Shown here: piece after piece, positions 44,648-53,346 of the stretch
Layout of the letters: the number at the start of each line of letters is the position of its first letter
Numbering within the stretch: the first letter of the stretch is position 1
Assembly (NCBI RefSeq): GCF_031458235.1
Contig: NZ_JAVDYB010000001.1
Coordinates: 124,001 to 188,000, forward strand
DNA: 64,000 nucleotides
Source: Catenuloplanes atrovinosus
GTDB lineage: Bacteria > Actinomycetota > Actinomycetes > Mycobacteriales > Micromonosporaceae
Direction of reading: 5' to 3'
The notes under the pieces: generated by a model
Seen by the model: the letters and a program-made list of their open reading frames with translations, nothing else
What the model was told of the DNA's origin: nothing
Database searches by the model: none
Program-made: the position numbers and the translations under genes

Positions 44648-45529
44648 CTAGCGATAGACGCGAGTTCGGGCGAAAGCGGTGAAACCGGCCGTTGGGTAGA
44701 CCATGCGCGGGATCGGATAGGCGTTGTCGCCGCGCGCGTAGACGATCGCGGTGTCGCCACCCGCCTTGCCGAACGCGTGCAGCGTGGCCGATATCGCGGC
44801 GCGGGCCAGGCCACGGCGGCGGTGCCCGGGCAGCGTGCCGATCGGCTCCAGCAGCCCGGCCCGGTTGTCCTCGTCGTACCAGCCCAGGCAGTACGCGACC
44901 AGCCGGCCGTCCGCGTCCTCGACGACCGTGTCGAATTCCGGCCGGTACGGCGGACGCGAGGCCATCGTGCGGTACCGCTCGTCCGTGACGGAGGACGGGT
45001 GCCAGACCGCGCGGTGCAGCGCGGCCCGCCGCGGGATCTCGCCCGGTCCGTGCAGCGGCCGCACCGTGTAACCGGCCGGCGTGCGCGGCGCCGGCGCCTC
45101 GTCCAGCGTGACCCGGTGCGCCAGGAAGAACGGGCCGTCGTCGTCCGGGTCGGTGCGCAGCCCGGCGCGGACCAGCGCGGCGGCCAGGTGGTGCTCGGTC
45201 TCCAGGATGTCCACGGACAGGTGCGGGTACGTCGTCTTCGCCCAGGACAGCGCCGTGTCGGCGGCATCCGGCCGGGCCTGGTCCGCGTGGAACGTCAGCG
45301 TGGCGCCGTCCTGCCGCTCCGCACCGTACGCCGTGATCGCGGCCAGCGTGCGCCCGCCCTCCCGCCACATCGACGTGCGCGTGCCCGGCACCGCGCCGTT
45401 GAACTGCCCGAACGTCCACGCGAGGTCGCCGACGTGCCAGCGGGAGAGCGCGGTCCAGGTGCGTCGCGTGAACTCCAGCAGCGCGTCGACGTCCTCCGGG
45501 CCGTTCAGCTCGTGCCGCTCCACCGCCAT
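44648..45529 (-). CDS. GNAT-family N-acetyltransferase
   Basis: A 293-residue protein with a tandem-GNAT look: an N-terminal degenerate half (RHELNGPEDVDALLEFTRRT, TLTFHADQARPDAADTALSW) and a C-terminal half with GYTVRPLHGPGEIPRRAALH, the acetyl-CoA loop GTLPGHRRRGLARAAISATL and GDNAYPIPRMVYPTAGF. The substrate is unknown. Start ATG at 45529; the frame continues upstream to 47392 only as antisense of the DmpA-like gene. It is convergent with the upstream lipoprotein gene. Confidence 0.82.
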   Translation of the reverse strand: MAVERHELNGPEDVDALLEFTRRTWTALSRWHVGDLAWTFGQFNGAVPGTRTSMWREGGRTLAAITAYGAERQDGATLTFHADQARPDAADTALSWAKTTYPHLSVDILETEHHLAAALVRAGLRTDPDDDGPFFLAHRVTLDEAPAPRTPAGYTVRPLHGPGEIPRRAALHRAVWHPSSVTDERYRTMASRPPYRPEFDTVVEDADGRLVAYCLGWYDEDNRAGLLEPIGTLPGHRRRGLARAAISATLHAFGKAGGDTAIVYARGDNAYPIPRMVYPTAGFTAFARTRVYR

Positions 45530-45607
45530 CCGCGGATCTTCGCAGGCACCCGCGCGGCGGGCCACTGTGTTTAGCTGTCCGGATTCCGTCCAGCGGCAGG
45601 AGGACTC

Positions 45608-46651
45608 GTGAATCAGCCGAGCCGTCGCGCCCGGGATCTCGGCGTGGTCGTCGGGACGCTGCCCACCGGCGCGCACAACGCGATCACGGACGTCGGCGGC
45701 GTCCTGGTCGGACACACCACGGTCGACGACGGCGCGACGCTGCGGACCGGCGTGACCGCGGTCGTGCCGGTCGGGCTCGGGCCCGGGCGGTGGACGCTGC
45801 CGGCCGCGGTGTTCACCGGCAACGGCCACGGCAAGCTGGTCGGCTCCACCCAGGTGGACGAGCTCGGCGTGCTGGAGTCGCCGATCGTGCTGACCGCCAC
45901 GCTGTCCGTCTTCCGGGCCGCGGACGCGCTGCTCACGTACCTGATGGACCGCCGACCGGACGGTCTGTCGTTCAACCCGCTGGTCGGCGAGGTGAACGAC
46001 GGCCACCTGTCGGACATCCGCCGGCGGCCGATCACCGAGGAGCACGTGCTGGCCGCGCTGCGCGGCGCGTCGGCGGCGCCGCCGGCCGAGGGGTGCGTGG
46101 GCGCCGGCACCGGCACCACCGCGCTGGGCTTCAAGGGCGGCATCGGTACGTCGTCGCGGGCCGTCCGGGTCGCGGGCCGTCCCGGCACGGTGGGCGCGCT
46201 GGTGCAGTCGAACGTCGGCGGCGTGCTCACCGCGCTCGGCGTGCCGCTGCCGGTGGAGGAGCTGATCCCGGACGCGCCGCGCGGCACGCCGCCGGGGAAC
46301 TCCTGCATGATCGTGGTGGCCACGGACGTGCCGGTGGACGCGCGGCAGCTCGGCCGGCTCGCCCGGCGCGCGATCTTCGCGCTGGGCCGGGTCGGCGCCG
46401 CGTTCACCAGCGGCAGCGGGGACTACGCGATCGCGTTCAGCACCGCGTATCCCGGGCAGCCGGTGGCCGGCGACGGCGACTTGGACCCGGTGTTCGCGGC
46501 GGTGCTGGACGCGGTGGAGGAGGCGATGCTGAACTCGCTGTTCATGGCCGTGACCACGATCGGCGCGGGCGGGCGGACCAGCCACGCGGTGCCGCATCGC
46601 GCGGTGATGCGGCGCCTGTCCGCGGCCGGCCGGCTCGCGCCCGGGGTCTGA
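45608..46651 (+). CDS. DmpA-type P1 family aminopeptidase (S58)
   Basis: A 347-residue Ntn-type self-processing aminopeptidase family. N-terminal NAITDVGGVLVGHTTVDDG is the family opening; SFNPLVGEVNDGHLSDIRRR and GCVGAGTGTTALGFKGGIG follow. Autoprocessing is expected before the Ser in PPGNSCMIVVATDVP, corresponding to the Gly-Ser site of DmpA; here it is Asn-Ser. Beta- and D/L-aminopeptidase activities are known in the family; the physiological substrate is unclear. Start GTG at 45608 preceded by GGCAGGAGGA. Confidence 0.88.
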   Translation: MNQPSRRARDLGVVVGTLPTGAHNAITDVGGVLVGHTTVDDGATLRTGVTAVVPVGLGPGRWTLPAAVFTGNGHGKLVGSTQVDELGVLESPIVLTATLSVFRAADALLTYLMDRRPDGLSFNPLVGEVNDGHLSDIRRRPITEEHVLAALRGASAAPPAEGCVGAGTGTTALGFKGGIGTSSRAVRVAGRPGTVGALVQSNVGGVLTALGVPLPVEELIPDAPRGTPPGNSCMIVVATDVPVDARQLGRLARRAIFALGRVGAAFTSGSGDYAIAFSTAYPGQPVAGDGDLDPVFAAVLDAVEEAMLNSLFMAVTTIGAGGRTSHAVPHRAVMRRLSAAGRLAPGV

Positions 46652-46659
46652 CCGGCGCC

Positions 46660-48141
46660 TCAGGGGAGCAGGAAAAGGCCGGTCAGCGCGACGGCCATCG
46701 CCGCGGAGACGGTCAGGCTGGTCCAGCGGGACGCCGCGGTGCCGCCCGCGGTCACCAGTGGCAGCCCGCGCCAGGACGTCACGGCGTGGACCGCGCCGGC
46801 CGCGGAGAGCCCGCAGGCGACCGCCCACAGCCACGGCTGGACGACCAGCCAGTCGCCGGTCACGCGGGCCACGGTAAGGCAGCCGGCCGAGATCAGCGCG
46901 GCCTCCACGATCTGCAGCCGGTCCGGTGCGGAGCCCCACACGCGGCGGCCGCGGATTCGTACCGGCCCGATCGCGGTGGTGAACAGCGACGCGCCGGCGA
47001 GCAGCAGGAACCCGGTGACCACGGTGACCGCCCACTCCGGCAGCGAGCGGGAGTCGGCCGGCGGGTCCGCGCCGAGCAGCCGCAGCCCGATCGGGTCCAC
47101 GCTGCGAGCGGTGTCGCCGAGCACGGCCACGCCCCGGCCGGTGGCCGGCTCGAACGCCACGAACGCGCTGAACCCGCCGGTGCCGCCGTTGTGCCAGACG
47201 ATCCGGCGATCGTCCGCGGTGCGGGTGAACCACCCGTAGCCGATCCGCTGGCCCGGGTCGGCGTCGAACCGGTCCGCGGTCGCGGCCTGGCCCGGCGCGG
47301 TGCCGGCGAGCAGCGCGGTGAGCAGCCGGCCGAGGTCCGCCGCGGTGGACCAGGCGCCGACGCCGGCCGGTGCGGTGCCGGACGCGGTCCACGGCGCGGC
47401 CGGCCGCCCGGACGGCGTGGCGCCCTCGGCCGCGCCCGGCGGCGGCGCGGCGCCGTCCAGCGTGAACACGGTGTCGCCCATGCCGAGCGGTGTCAGGATC
47501 CGGTCGGTGAGCAGCCGCGGGTACGGCGTGCCGGCGCGCGTCGCGAGCGCCAGCCCGAGCACGGACGCGCCGTAGTTGGAGTAGTGCACCTCGCCGCGCC
47601 CGTCCAGTTCCCCGGTCTCGCCGATCTCACGTGCGACGTCGTCCGGGCCGATCCCCGCGTACGGGTCCGCGGCCCGGGCCTGGCGCAGGAAGAGCGAGAC
47701 CGGGTTCAGCGGTGGCAGCCGGGGCAGGCCGGCGCGGTGGCTCGCCAGTTCCTCCGCCGTGATCGACGCGGCCGGGCCGGCGGTGCCGGGCAGCAGCGCG
47801 CCGAGCGTGTCCTGCGCGCGGAGCACGCCGCCGGTCTCCAGGTCGGCGAGGAGCATGCCGGTCAGCGCCTTGGTCACGGAGCCGATCTCGAACGCGGTGT
47901 CCGGCGTGATGCGGTCGTCGCCGAGCCCGGCGTACCGCACGGCACCGCTCTCCACGTACGCCACGGAGAGCCCGCGGTAGCCGTCGGGGTCTTCCACGGC
48001 GTCGCGCACCCGCTGGGCGAGCGCGGCGTCGCCGCTCCGCTCCGGGCCGAGCGACGGTGGGCGTGGACCGGCGACCAGGGCGGCCGCGACGGCGAGGACC
48101 GCCACGACGACCGCGGCGACGATCTGCGGTCGGGCACTCAC
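46660..48141 (-). CDS. Beta-lactamase-family serine hydrolase with C-terminal membrane segments
   Basis: A 493-residue membrane-anchored serine hydrolase. N-terminal signal anchor (VAAVVVAVLAVAAALVAG), then the beta-lactamase/PBP-like domain: SxxK is Ser88-Lys91 (EIGSVTKAL), YxN is YSN in HYSNYGASVLG, and the third motif is HNGGTGGF. The last 120 residues hold about four hydrophobic segments (VVTGFLLLAGASLFTTAIG onwards). Such class-C-like proteins act as peptidases/esterases on wall or secreted substrates. It is 13 bp downstream of an ArsR-like gene, likely one operon. Start GTG at 48141. Confidence 0.86.
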   Translation of the reverse strand: MSARPQIVAAVVVAVLAVAAALVAGPRPPSLGPERSGDAALAQRVRDAVEDPDGYRGLSVAYVESGAVRYAGLGDDRITPDTAFEIGSVTKALTGMLLADLETGGVLRAQDTLGALLPGTAGPAASITAEELASHRAGLPRLPPLNPVSLFLRQARAADPYAGIGPDDVAREIGETGELDGRGEVHYSNYGASVLGLALATRAGTPYPRLLTDRILTPLGMGDTVFTLDGAAPPPGAAEGATPSGRPAAPWTASGTAPAGVGAWSTAADLGRLLTALLAGTAPGQAATADRFDADPGQRIGYGWFTRTADDRRIVWHNGGTGGFSAFVAFEPATGRGVAVLGDTARSVDPIGLRLLGADPPADSRSLPEWAVTVVTGFLLLAGASLFTTAIGPVRIRGRRVWGSAPDRLQIVEAALISAGCLTVARVTGDWLVVQPWLWAVACGLSAAGAVHAVTSWRGLPLVTAGGTAASRWTSLTVSAAMAVALTGLFLLP

Positions 48142-48154
48142 GATGGATCTCCTC

Positions 48155-48670
48155 TCAGCGGATGGCCGCGGTCAGGATGACCAGCAGCGGCACGACGCGG
48201 TCGCCCGGCACCTCGTAGACGCCGCGGGACGGTGATCGCAGCCAGCCGGCGCCGGCCAGCTGCTTCAGGTGGTGGTAGAGCTGCCCGGTGGTGCCCAGCC
48301 CGTCCAGCGCGCCGAGCTCGGTCGCGCCGCGCGTGCCGAGCAGCACCTCGCGCAGCAGCCGCAGCCGCACCGGGTGGGCGAGCGCGCTGAGCGCGCCCAC
48401 GGCCGCGGACCAGTCCGCGTCCAGCACCGCGGGGGTGGGCACCGGGCCCCACTGCCAGTCCCACACCGCGCCGGTCGGCAGCTCGACGTGCCCGGCGTAG
48501 ACGACGCCGTCGCCGACGGACTGCTTGACGCCGTTCAGCGCGAAGAACCGGTCGTCCTGGTCACGTGGTACGGCCGGCGGCGCGCCGGCGGAGGCCGGCC
48601 GGTCGCCCTCGATCGCGGACAGCCGGGCCTCGATCCGCGCGAGGCGCTCGGCGATCTCCAACTCCTCCAT
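48155..48670 (-). CDS. ArsR-like winged-helix regulator
   Basis: A 171-residue protein with a coiled N-terminal helix (ELEIAERLARIEARLSAIEG) and a C-terminal ArsR-type winged helix (ALAHPVRLRLLREVLLGT, LGTTGQLYHHLKQLAGAGWL). No metal-binding cysteines are seen. The family often uses such a helix as a dimerisation element. Start ATG at 48670. The downstream serine hydrolase is the obvious target. Confidence 0.83.
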   Translation of the reverse strand: MEELEIAERLARIEARLSAIEGDRPASAGAPPAVPRDQDDRFFALNGVKQSVGDGVVYAGHVELPTGAVWDWQWGPVPTPAVLDADWSAAVGALSALAHPVRLRLLREVLLGTRGATELGALDGLGTTGQLYHHLKQLAGAGWLRSPSRGVYEVPGDRVVPLLVILTAAIR

Positions 48671-48840
48671 AATTCCATTGTTACGTAAAAACGTCATCGT
48701 GCAACCCTCGGGGCGGCATGGAATCCGGCGGGGAGGTCGTGGACCGACTGGTCCCTCTCGATCGCGGACACCGCGCGTCCCGGGCCGCCCGACCGAAATT
48801 TGAGTATCTCGGCCGATAAAGCGTCGTTTTACCGGGCGTG

Positions 48841-49827
48841 ATGAGTAGCCGGCCGATCTTCGTCATGGGATGTCCGCGGTCCGGTACCACGATGTTGCAG
48901 CTCATGCTGCACGCGCACCCGCGGATCGCGATCCCGCCCGAGACCCGGTTCGTGCTGTCCGGGTACGCCCGCCGCCACCGCTTCGGTGACCTGCGCAGGC
49001 CGGACAACCGCCGCGCGCTCGCCGAGTGGATCCTCCACGACGAGGAGACCCAGGTCGCCGACCTCGGGCTGGACGCGGACGAGGTGACCGCGCAGATCGT
49101 GGCCGGCCCGCCCACGCTCGGCTCCGCGATGGGCACGGTCTTCCGCGCGTACGCCCGGCGGTTCGGCAAGCCGCGCTGGGGCGACAAGCGGCCGTCCTAC
49201 ATCCACAACGTGGACATCGTGCTCCGGCTCTTCCCGGACGCGCAGATCATCACGATCACCCGGGACGGCCGCGACTGCGTGGCGTCGCTGCTGGAGATGC
49301 CGTGGCACCGGGACGGCATCCACCGCGCGATCTCGGCCTGGGCCCGCGCGGTCGACGGCGCCCGTCGCGCCGAGCGGATGCTCGCCCCCGACTCCTACTT
49401 CCCGCTCCGGTACGAGAGCCTGGTCCAGAACCCGGAGGGCGAGCTGCGCCGCCTCTGCGCGTTCCTCGGCGAGGACTTCGACCCGGCCATGACCCGCCCG
49501 GACCGGGTCGCGTCCGTGGCCGTACCCGAGCGCAAGAAATGGCACGTCCGCACGCACGCGGAGGTGGGCGACGACCGCGTCGGCACCTGGCGGGACCGCC
49601 TCCGGCCCTGGCAGATCGCGCTCTGCGAGGACGCGCTCGGCGACCGCCTCGCCGCCCAGGGCTACGCGCTCTCCGGCATCGGCACCGCCCCGCCGGCCCA
49701 GCGCGTGCGCTACGCCACGGTCGCGGCCCGCCACCGCCTCGGCGCCGTCCGCCGGCACGCCGCCAACGCGTACCACCGCGTCCGCCCCGACACCCAGCTC
49801 CCCGCCCAGCTCATCCCGCCGCGCTGA
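48841..49827 (+). CDS. Sulfotransferase family protein
   Basis: A 328-residue PAPS-dependent sulfotransferase-fold protein. The 5'-phosphosulfate loop is IFVMGCPRSGTTMLQLML; the 3'-phosphate region is IITITRDGRDCVASLLEMPW and the core closes with LRYESLVQNPEGELRRLCAFL. The acceptor is unknown; possible roles are glycan, lipid or natural product sulfation. A GTG three bases upstream (48838) is an alternative start. Confidence 0.85.
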   Translation: MSSRPIFVMGCPRSGTTMLQLMLHAHPRIAIPPETRFVLSGYARRHRFGDLRRPDNRRALAEWILHDEETQVADLGLDADEVTAQIVAGPPTLGSAMGTVFRAYARRFGKPRWGDKRPSYIHNVDIVLRLFPDAQIITITRDGRDCVASLLEMPWHRDGIHRAISAWARAVDGARRAERMLAPDSYFPLRYESLVQNPEGELRRLCAFLGEDFDPAMTRPDRVASVAVPERKKWHVRTHAEVGDDRVGTWRDRLRPWQIALCEDALGDRLAAQGYALSGIGTAPPAQRVRYATVAARHRLGAVRRHAANAYHRVRPDTQLPAQLIPPR

Positions 49828-50371
49828 CGTTTTCCCCGGTTTCGCCGCCCGGCTGCGGCGGGGCGGCGTACCGTCGAGAGCAGCAGAGGGAGACAAGGGC
49901 GATGGTTCCGAGAGGAACGAAGGCACCGGAACCAACTGCGGCACACGGCAGGGACGGGGTGAGCCCCGAGACCGCCGTGCATATAAGAAACCCCCAGGCG
50001 CAGGCCTGGGGGTTTCTTGGTGTCCGCGTCGGAGCCGGACGGCGGCGCGGGACCGGTGCGGCGAGAGAGGTGACCGACCGCGGCCCCGCGCCGCTGGAAG
50101 CGCCGGGGCGAAGCGAGCGGGCCCCGGGCCCGGGGGCCGGCCGAAGGCCCCCTGGTCACACCAGTCAGGATGCGGCGGGAACGGGCTGGCCGCAACGCAT
50201 TTCGGGCCGGCCGGCAACTCCACGGTGGACATCGATGAGCACTTTTTGAGCGCCCGGAGGGATGTTGTGAACACCTTTTCGGGGTAAGGCTTGGATCGAT
50301 GTTGGCCGGGCCTGGTGTCGCGCGCCGGACTTCCCGGAGCGTGAGGCCCGAAACTTCCAGGAGGTCCACAC
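49828..50371. other. 544-bp intergenic region with structured leader-like RNA
   Basis: Between the sulfotransferase and amidase genes. It contains a possible structured RNA (49904-49968 hairpins) ending in the terminator at 49985-50018. The rest is GC-rich; a region with GGGCCCCGGGCCCGGGGGCC (around 50119-50138) could fold strongly. No protein-coding gene is supported. Confidence 0.5.
49985..50018 (+). terminator. Strong intrinsic terminator
   Basis: A perfect 15-bp stem, AAGAAACCCCCAGGC / GCCTGGGGGTTTCTT, with a 4-nt GCAG loop. Upstream lie GGTTCCG/CGGAACC (49904-49910 with 49927-49933) and CGGGG/CCCCG (49955-49959 with 49964-49968) pairs. Confidence 0.88.
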
Positions 50372-51493
50372 GTGGTTTCTCGACGGACACTGCTCACCGG
50401 TGCGACGGTGGTGGGCGCGGGAGCCGTCGCGGCGGCGGCGGGCGGTGTGGCCTACGCGGGGGCCGAGCAGCGCCGCATCCCGCGCACGCTCGCGCACCAG
50501 CGCGGGCGGGTGGCGAGCCGGGAGCGGAACGACGTCGCGGAGTTCACGCTGACGCACCTCTCGGTGACGGCGGCGGCCGGCGCCGCGGTGCGGCTGCGCG
50601 ACGGCAGCGGCTGGGGCGAGTGGCTCGAGCTGGCCTGCTGCCAGGGCGGCCGGGACGGCCTGGCGGCGTCCGGCAACCGGTCGCTGGTGCTGGCGCACGG
50701 CGTCACCGGCTACGAGGTGCAGACCACGGACGGCAGCCCGGCCGTGGTGCGTGAGATCAACACCATCGACGGCCCGGCCGGCATGGTGGCGGCGGTGGCG
50801 AAGAACGCGCTGCCGCTGCGCGGCACCCAGGCCCTGGCGCTCAACCGCTACCTGCCCCGGCAGGCGTGGGGCGCGGACGAGTCACTGCGGCTCAACCCGG
50901 ACGGCACGCAGAAGTGGCCGGCCGAGTTCTTCCCGGTGCAGACGCTGACCGTGCACCACACCGGCGTGGACGCGCACAACGACGACCCCGACCCGGCCGC
51001 GACCGTCCGGGCCATCTACTACGACGACACGATCGCGGACGACTTCGGCGACCTCGGCTACCACCTGCTGATCGACGAGGCCGGCGCGGTCTACGAGGGC
51101 CGCTGGTCCGGTACGGACGGCGTGCCGGTCTATGGCGGCACCGCCAACGCGGACGGCCGGCCGAAGGCGGTCAACGGTGCGCACGTGGGCGGGTTCAACG
51201 CCGGCAACGTGGGCGTCTCGCTGCTCGGCCGGTTCACCAACCGGCAGCCGACCGCGGCCGCCCGCGAGTCGCTGGTCCGGGTGCTGGCCGGCATCGCGGG
51301 CCTGGTCAACCTGGACCCGCTGGCCCAGGTCAACTACGTCAACCCGGTCTCCGGCGCCGGTGGCCGGGTCAACACGATCCTCGGCCACCGGGACTGGCAG
51401 GCGATCGGTGCCGGGGCGACCGAGTGCCCGGGCAACGCGTTCCACCCGACGCTCGCGGCGCTGCGCCAGGAGGTCGCGGCCGAGCTGAGCTGA
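50372..51493 (+). CDS. Tat-exported N-acetylmuramoyl-L-alanine amidase (PGRP/amidase_2 domain)
   Basis: Peptidoglycan amidase cleaving between MurNAc and L-Ala. It has 373 residues. N-terminal Tat signal (SRRTLLTGATVVGAGAVAAA, twin Arg at 4-5). An N-terminal beta-rich domain of about 120 residues is followed by a PGRP-type domain (about 155-372): LPRQAWGADESLRLNPDG, zinc His in LTVHHTGVDAHND, YHLLIDEAGAVYEGR, zinc His in LGHRDWQAIGAGATECPG with the zinc Cys. Start GTG at 50372 after CAGGAGG. Confidence 0.93.
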   Translation: MVSRRTLLTGATVVGAGAVAAAAGGVAYAGAEQRRIPRTLAHQRGRVASRERNDVAEFTLTHLSVTAAAGAAVRLRDGSGWGEWLELACCQGGRDGLAASGNRSLVLAHGVTGYEVQTTDGSPAVVREINTIDGPAGMVAAVAKNALPLRGTQALALNRYLPRQAWGADESLRLNPDGTQKWPAEFFPVQTLTVHHTGVDAHNDDPDPAATVRAIYYDDTIADDFGDLGYHLLIDEAGAVYEGRWSGTDGVPVYGGTANADGRPKAVNGAHVGGFNAGNVGVSLLGRFTNRQPTAAARESLVRVLAGIAGLVNLDPLAQVNYVNPVSGAGGRVNTILGHRDWQAIGAGATECPGNAFHPTLAALRQEVAAELS

Positions 51494-51552
51494 CCGTTCG
51501 GCGGCACGACGGCCCGGGTCCCGATGGGGGCTCGGGCCGCGTCGTTCGTACC

Positions 51553-51584
51553 GGAGTGGGAAGTTCCTGGTTTCGGAATCTCCC
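51553..51584. terminator. Hairpin downstream of the amidase gene
   Basis: GTGGGAAGTTCC pairs with GGAATCTCCCAC (two mismatches) around a loop of about 8 nt, 60 bp after the amidase stop. No clear T-tract. Confidence 0.45.
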
Positions 51585-51774
51585 ACGCCGGGCAGTGTCC
51601 TATGCAACAACTCGTCGCCGGGCGGCGCACGCACCGGCCGGGGCGGGACAGAAGAGGGCTACACGCCCCGCTGACGTACCGCCATGAGGCTGCGCCGGTG
51701 GGTGCGGGCCGAGGGAACGCCGGGCACCACGGCACCTCCGCCGTGGTGCCGGCGTCTGTCTAGGCTCTCCGACC

Positions 51775-52236
51775 ATGAGACTTCCCGACCTGGGTGTCGG
51801 CACACCCGCGCCGACCGGCGGACCACGGCTGCTGGGTGAGGTACTGAGCAGCGGCCTGGCCGACCCGGCCGTCTGTGAGGCGGCCGGCCGCGTGCTGATC
51901 GTCAGCAGCCGGTTCACCGCGTGGGCCACCGGCGACGGGCTGACCGAGGCGGGCGCCGGCGAACTGGGCCGGATGAGCGCGGACGTGGACGCGGGCTGGT
52001 CCGCGGTGCACGAGGCGTGGCGGGAACTGGCCCGGCGGCAGGAGGCGTCCGCGGCCGACCGGCGCGCGATCACCACCGCGATCGGCATGTCGGTGCGGGA
52101 GCGGATCGAGGCGTACCGGAAGGCGGACGCGGAGGCCGGCCTGGACGAGGCCCGCGCCGCGCTCGCCGGCGCGCTGACCGCGCTCGCCGCGCGGCACGAG
52201 GCGCTGCCGCATCGCGCATCCTGGGATCGCGGCTGA
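51775..52236 (+). CDS. Alpha-helical protein of unknown function
   Basis: A 153-residue, Ala-rich, largely helical protein from the ATG at 51775. Features: GGPRLLGEVLSSGLADPAVC, RFTAWATGDGLTEAGAGELG, and a C-terminal long helix pair (RIEAYRKADAEAGLDEARAA). No signal peptide, membrane segment or known motif. Codon bias looks like that of its neighbours. Confidence 0.6.
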   Translation: MRLPDLGVGTPAPTGGPRLLGEVLSSGLADPAVCEAAGRVLIVSSRFTAWATGDGLTEAGAGELGRMSADVDAGWSAVHEAWRELARRQEASAADRRAITTAIGMSVRERIEAYRKADAEAGLDEARAALAGALTALAARHEALPHRASWDRG

Positions 52237-52278
52237 CCCTCGGGCGTGGGATGCCCGCGGTCCGCATACGGTGGCACG

Positions 52279-52470
52279 ATGCGACCGATCATTGGCGGCA
52301 CGTCATATCGGGAGCCGGCGTCGTCGGGCCGCCGGCGGACGTGCCGCCGACCTGCTCCCGCACGCCTACGGGCGGATGGTGACCGAGGCCGCGGGCGTGC
52401 GGTGCCACCCGGAGGGAGCGGTGACCTCGAGCCGCTCGCCGCGTTGGTCACCCCGGCGGCGAAGGCCTAA
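52279..52470 (+). pseudogene. Decayed twin of the class-I glutamine amidotransferase (C26) gene
   Basis: Opens MRPIIGGTSYREPA, the start of gamma-glutamyl-GABA hydrolase family proteins; after a frameshift reads AADLLPHAYGRMVTEAAG, the next family segment; it then runs into VRCHPEG, the C-terminal catalytic HPE motif, and, in the first frame again, LEPLAALVTPAAKA and a stop. Only about 63 codons remain of about 240, so the middle with the nucleophile Cys is deleted. The intact paralogue follows 81 bp later. Confidence 0.75.
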
Positions 52471-52551
52471 CGCGATCGCAACCGTGGCGGCGCGCGGGAC
52501 GGCCCGCGCATCGCCGATCACACGCAATGAAGAGGGACCAGGGGAGGACGC

Positions 52552-53274
52552 ATGACTCGACCGCTGATCGGGCTCACCACGTACGCGCAGGACACCCGCT
52601 TCGGCACGGTGGACGTTCCGGCGGCGGTGCTGCCGCTGACCTATGTGCGCGCGGTGCACGCGACCGGCGGGCGGGCCGTGCTGATCACCACGGACGACCC
52701 GGGTGAGGACGTGCTGGCCGGCCTGGACGGCATCGTGTTCACCGGCGGCTCGGACGTGGGCCCGGCCTACTACGGCGCGGAGCCGCACCCGCTCACGGTC
52801 AGCGTGCCGGAGCGCGACGAGGCGGAGATGCTGCTGATGCGCGCCGCGCTGGCCAACCCGCATCTGCCGGTGCTCGGCGTGTGCCGCGGCATGCAGCTGC
52901 TCACCGTCGCCTCCGGTGGCCGGCTGCACCAGCACGTGCCGGACGTGGTCGGGCACACCGGGCACATGCCCGGCGACGACGAGGACGGATACCACGGGGT
53001 ACGGCTCGCGCCCGGCTCCCGCGCGCACGCCATCCTCGGCCCGGAGGCGCCGGTCAACTCGTACCACCACCAGGCGGTGCAGGACCCGGGCCGGCTGGTC
53101 GCCAGCGGCTGGGCGGACGACGGGCTGATCGAGGCGGTGGAGGACCCGGACGCCGGATTCGTGCTCGGCGTGCAGTGGCACCCGGAGCGCACCGACGACC
53201 TGCGCCCGTTCGCCGCGCTGGTCGAGGCCGCACGCGGCCGTGCCGTCGTCACCCGGGCGCGCATGGCCGCGTGA
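52552..53274 (+). CDS. Gamma-glutamyl-gamma-aminobutyrate hydrolase family protein (peptidase C26)
   Basis: A 240-residue class-I glutamine amidotransferase-like hydrolase of the PuuD group, acting on gamma-glutamyl compounds. The family N-terminus is PLIGLTTYAQD. The nucleophile Cys is in VLGVCRGMQLL, the His-Glu pair in VLGVQWHPERTDD, and the oxyanion region is GIVFTGGSDVGP. The second family landmark NSYHHQAVQ is kept. Start ATG at 52552 with GGGGAGG. The pseudogene at 52279 suggests a former tandem duplication. Confidence 0.9.
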   Translation: MTRPLIGLTTYAQDTRFGTVDVPAAVLPLTYVRAVHATGGRAVLITTDDPGEDVLAGLDGIVFTGGSDVGPAYYGAEPHPLTVSVPERDEAEMLLMRAALANPHLPVLGVCRGMQLLTVASGGRLHQHVPDVVGHTGHMPGDDEDGYHGVRLAPGSRAHAILGPEAPVNSYHHQAVQDPGRLVASGWADDGLIEAVEDPDAGFVLGVQWHPERTDDLRPFAALVEAARGRAVVTRARMAA

Positions 53275-53346
53275 GCCGTGTTACGTCCCGGCGCTGAGCG
53301 GGTATAGGGCGGGCCGGATCGCCGGGACGCGTCGGGAGGATGCTTC

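Noticed and set aside
44648-47392. Very long minus-strand frame of 914 codons
   Set aside because: Only the part from 45529 is a GNAT protein; the rest is antisense of the DmpA-like gene and part of the serine hydrolase gene in another frame.
49902-50249. Plus-strand ORF starting MVPRGTKAPEPTAAHG
   Set aside because: It reads straight through the perfect terminator stem at 49985-50018 and has no known relatives.
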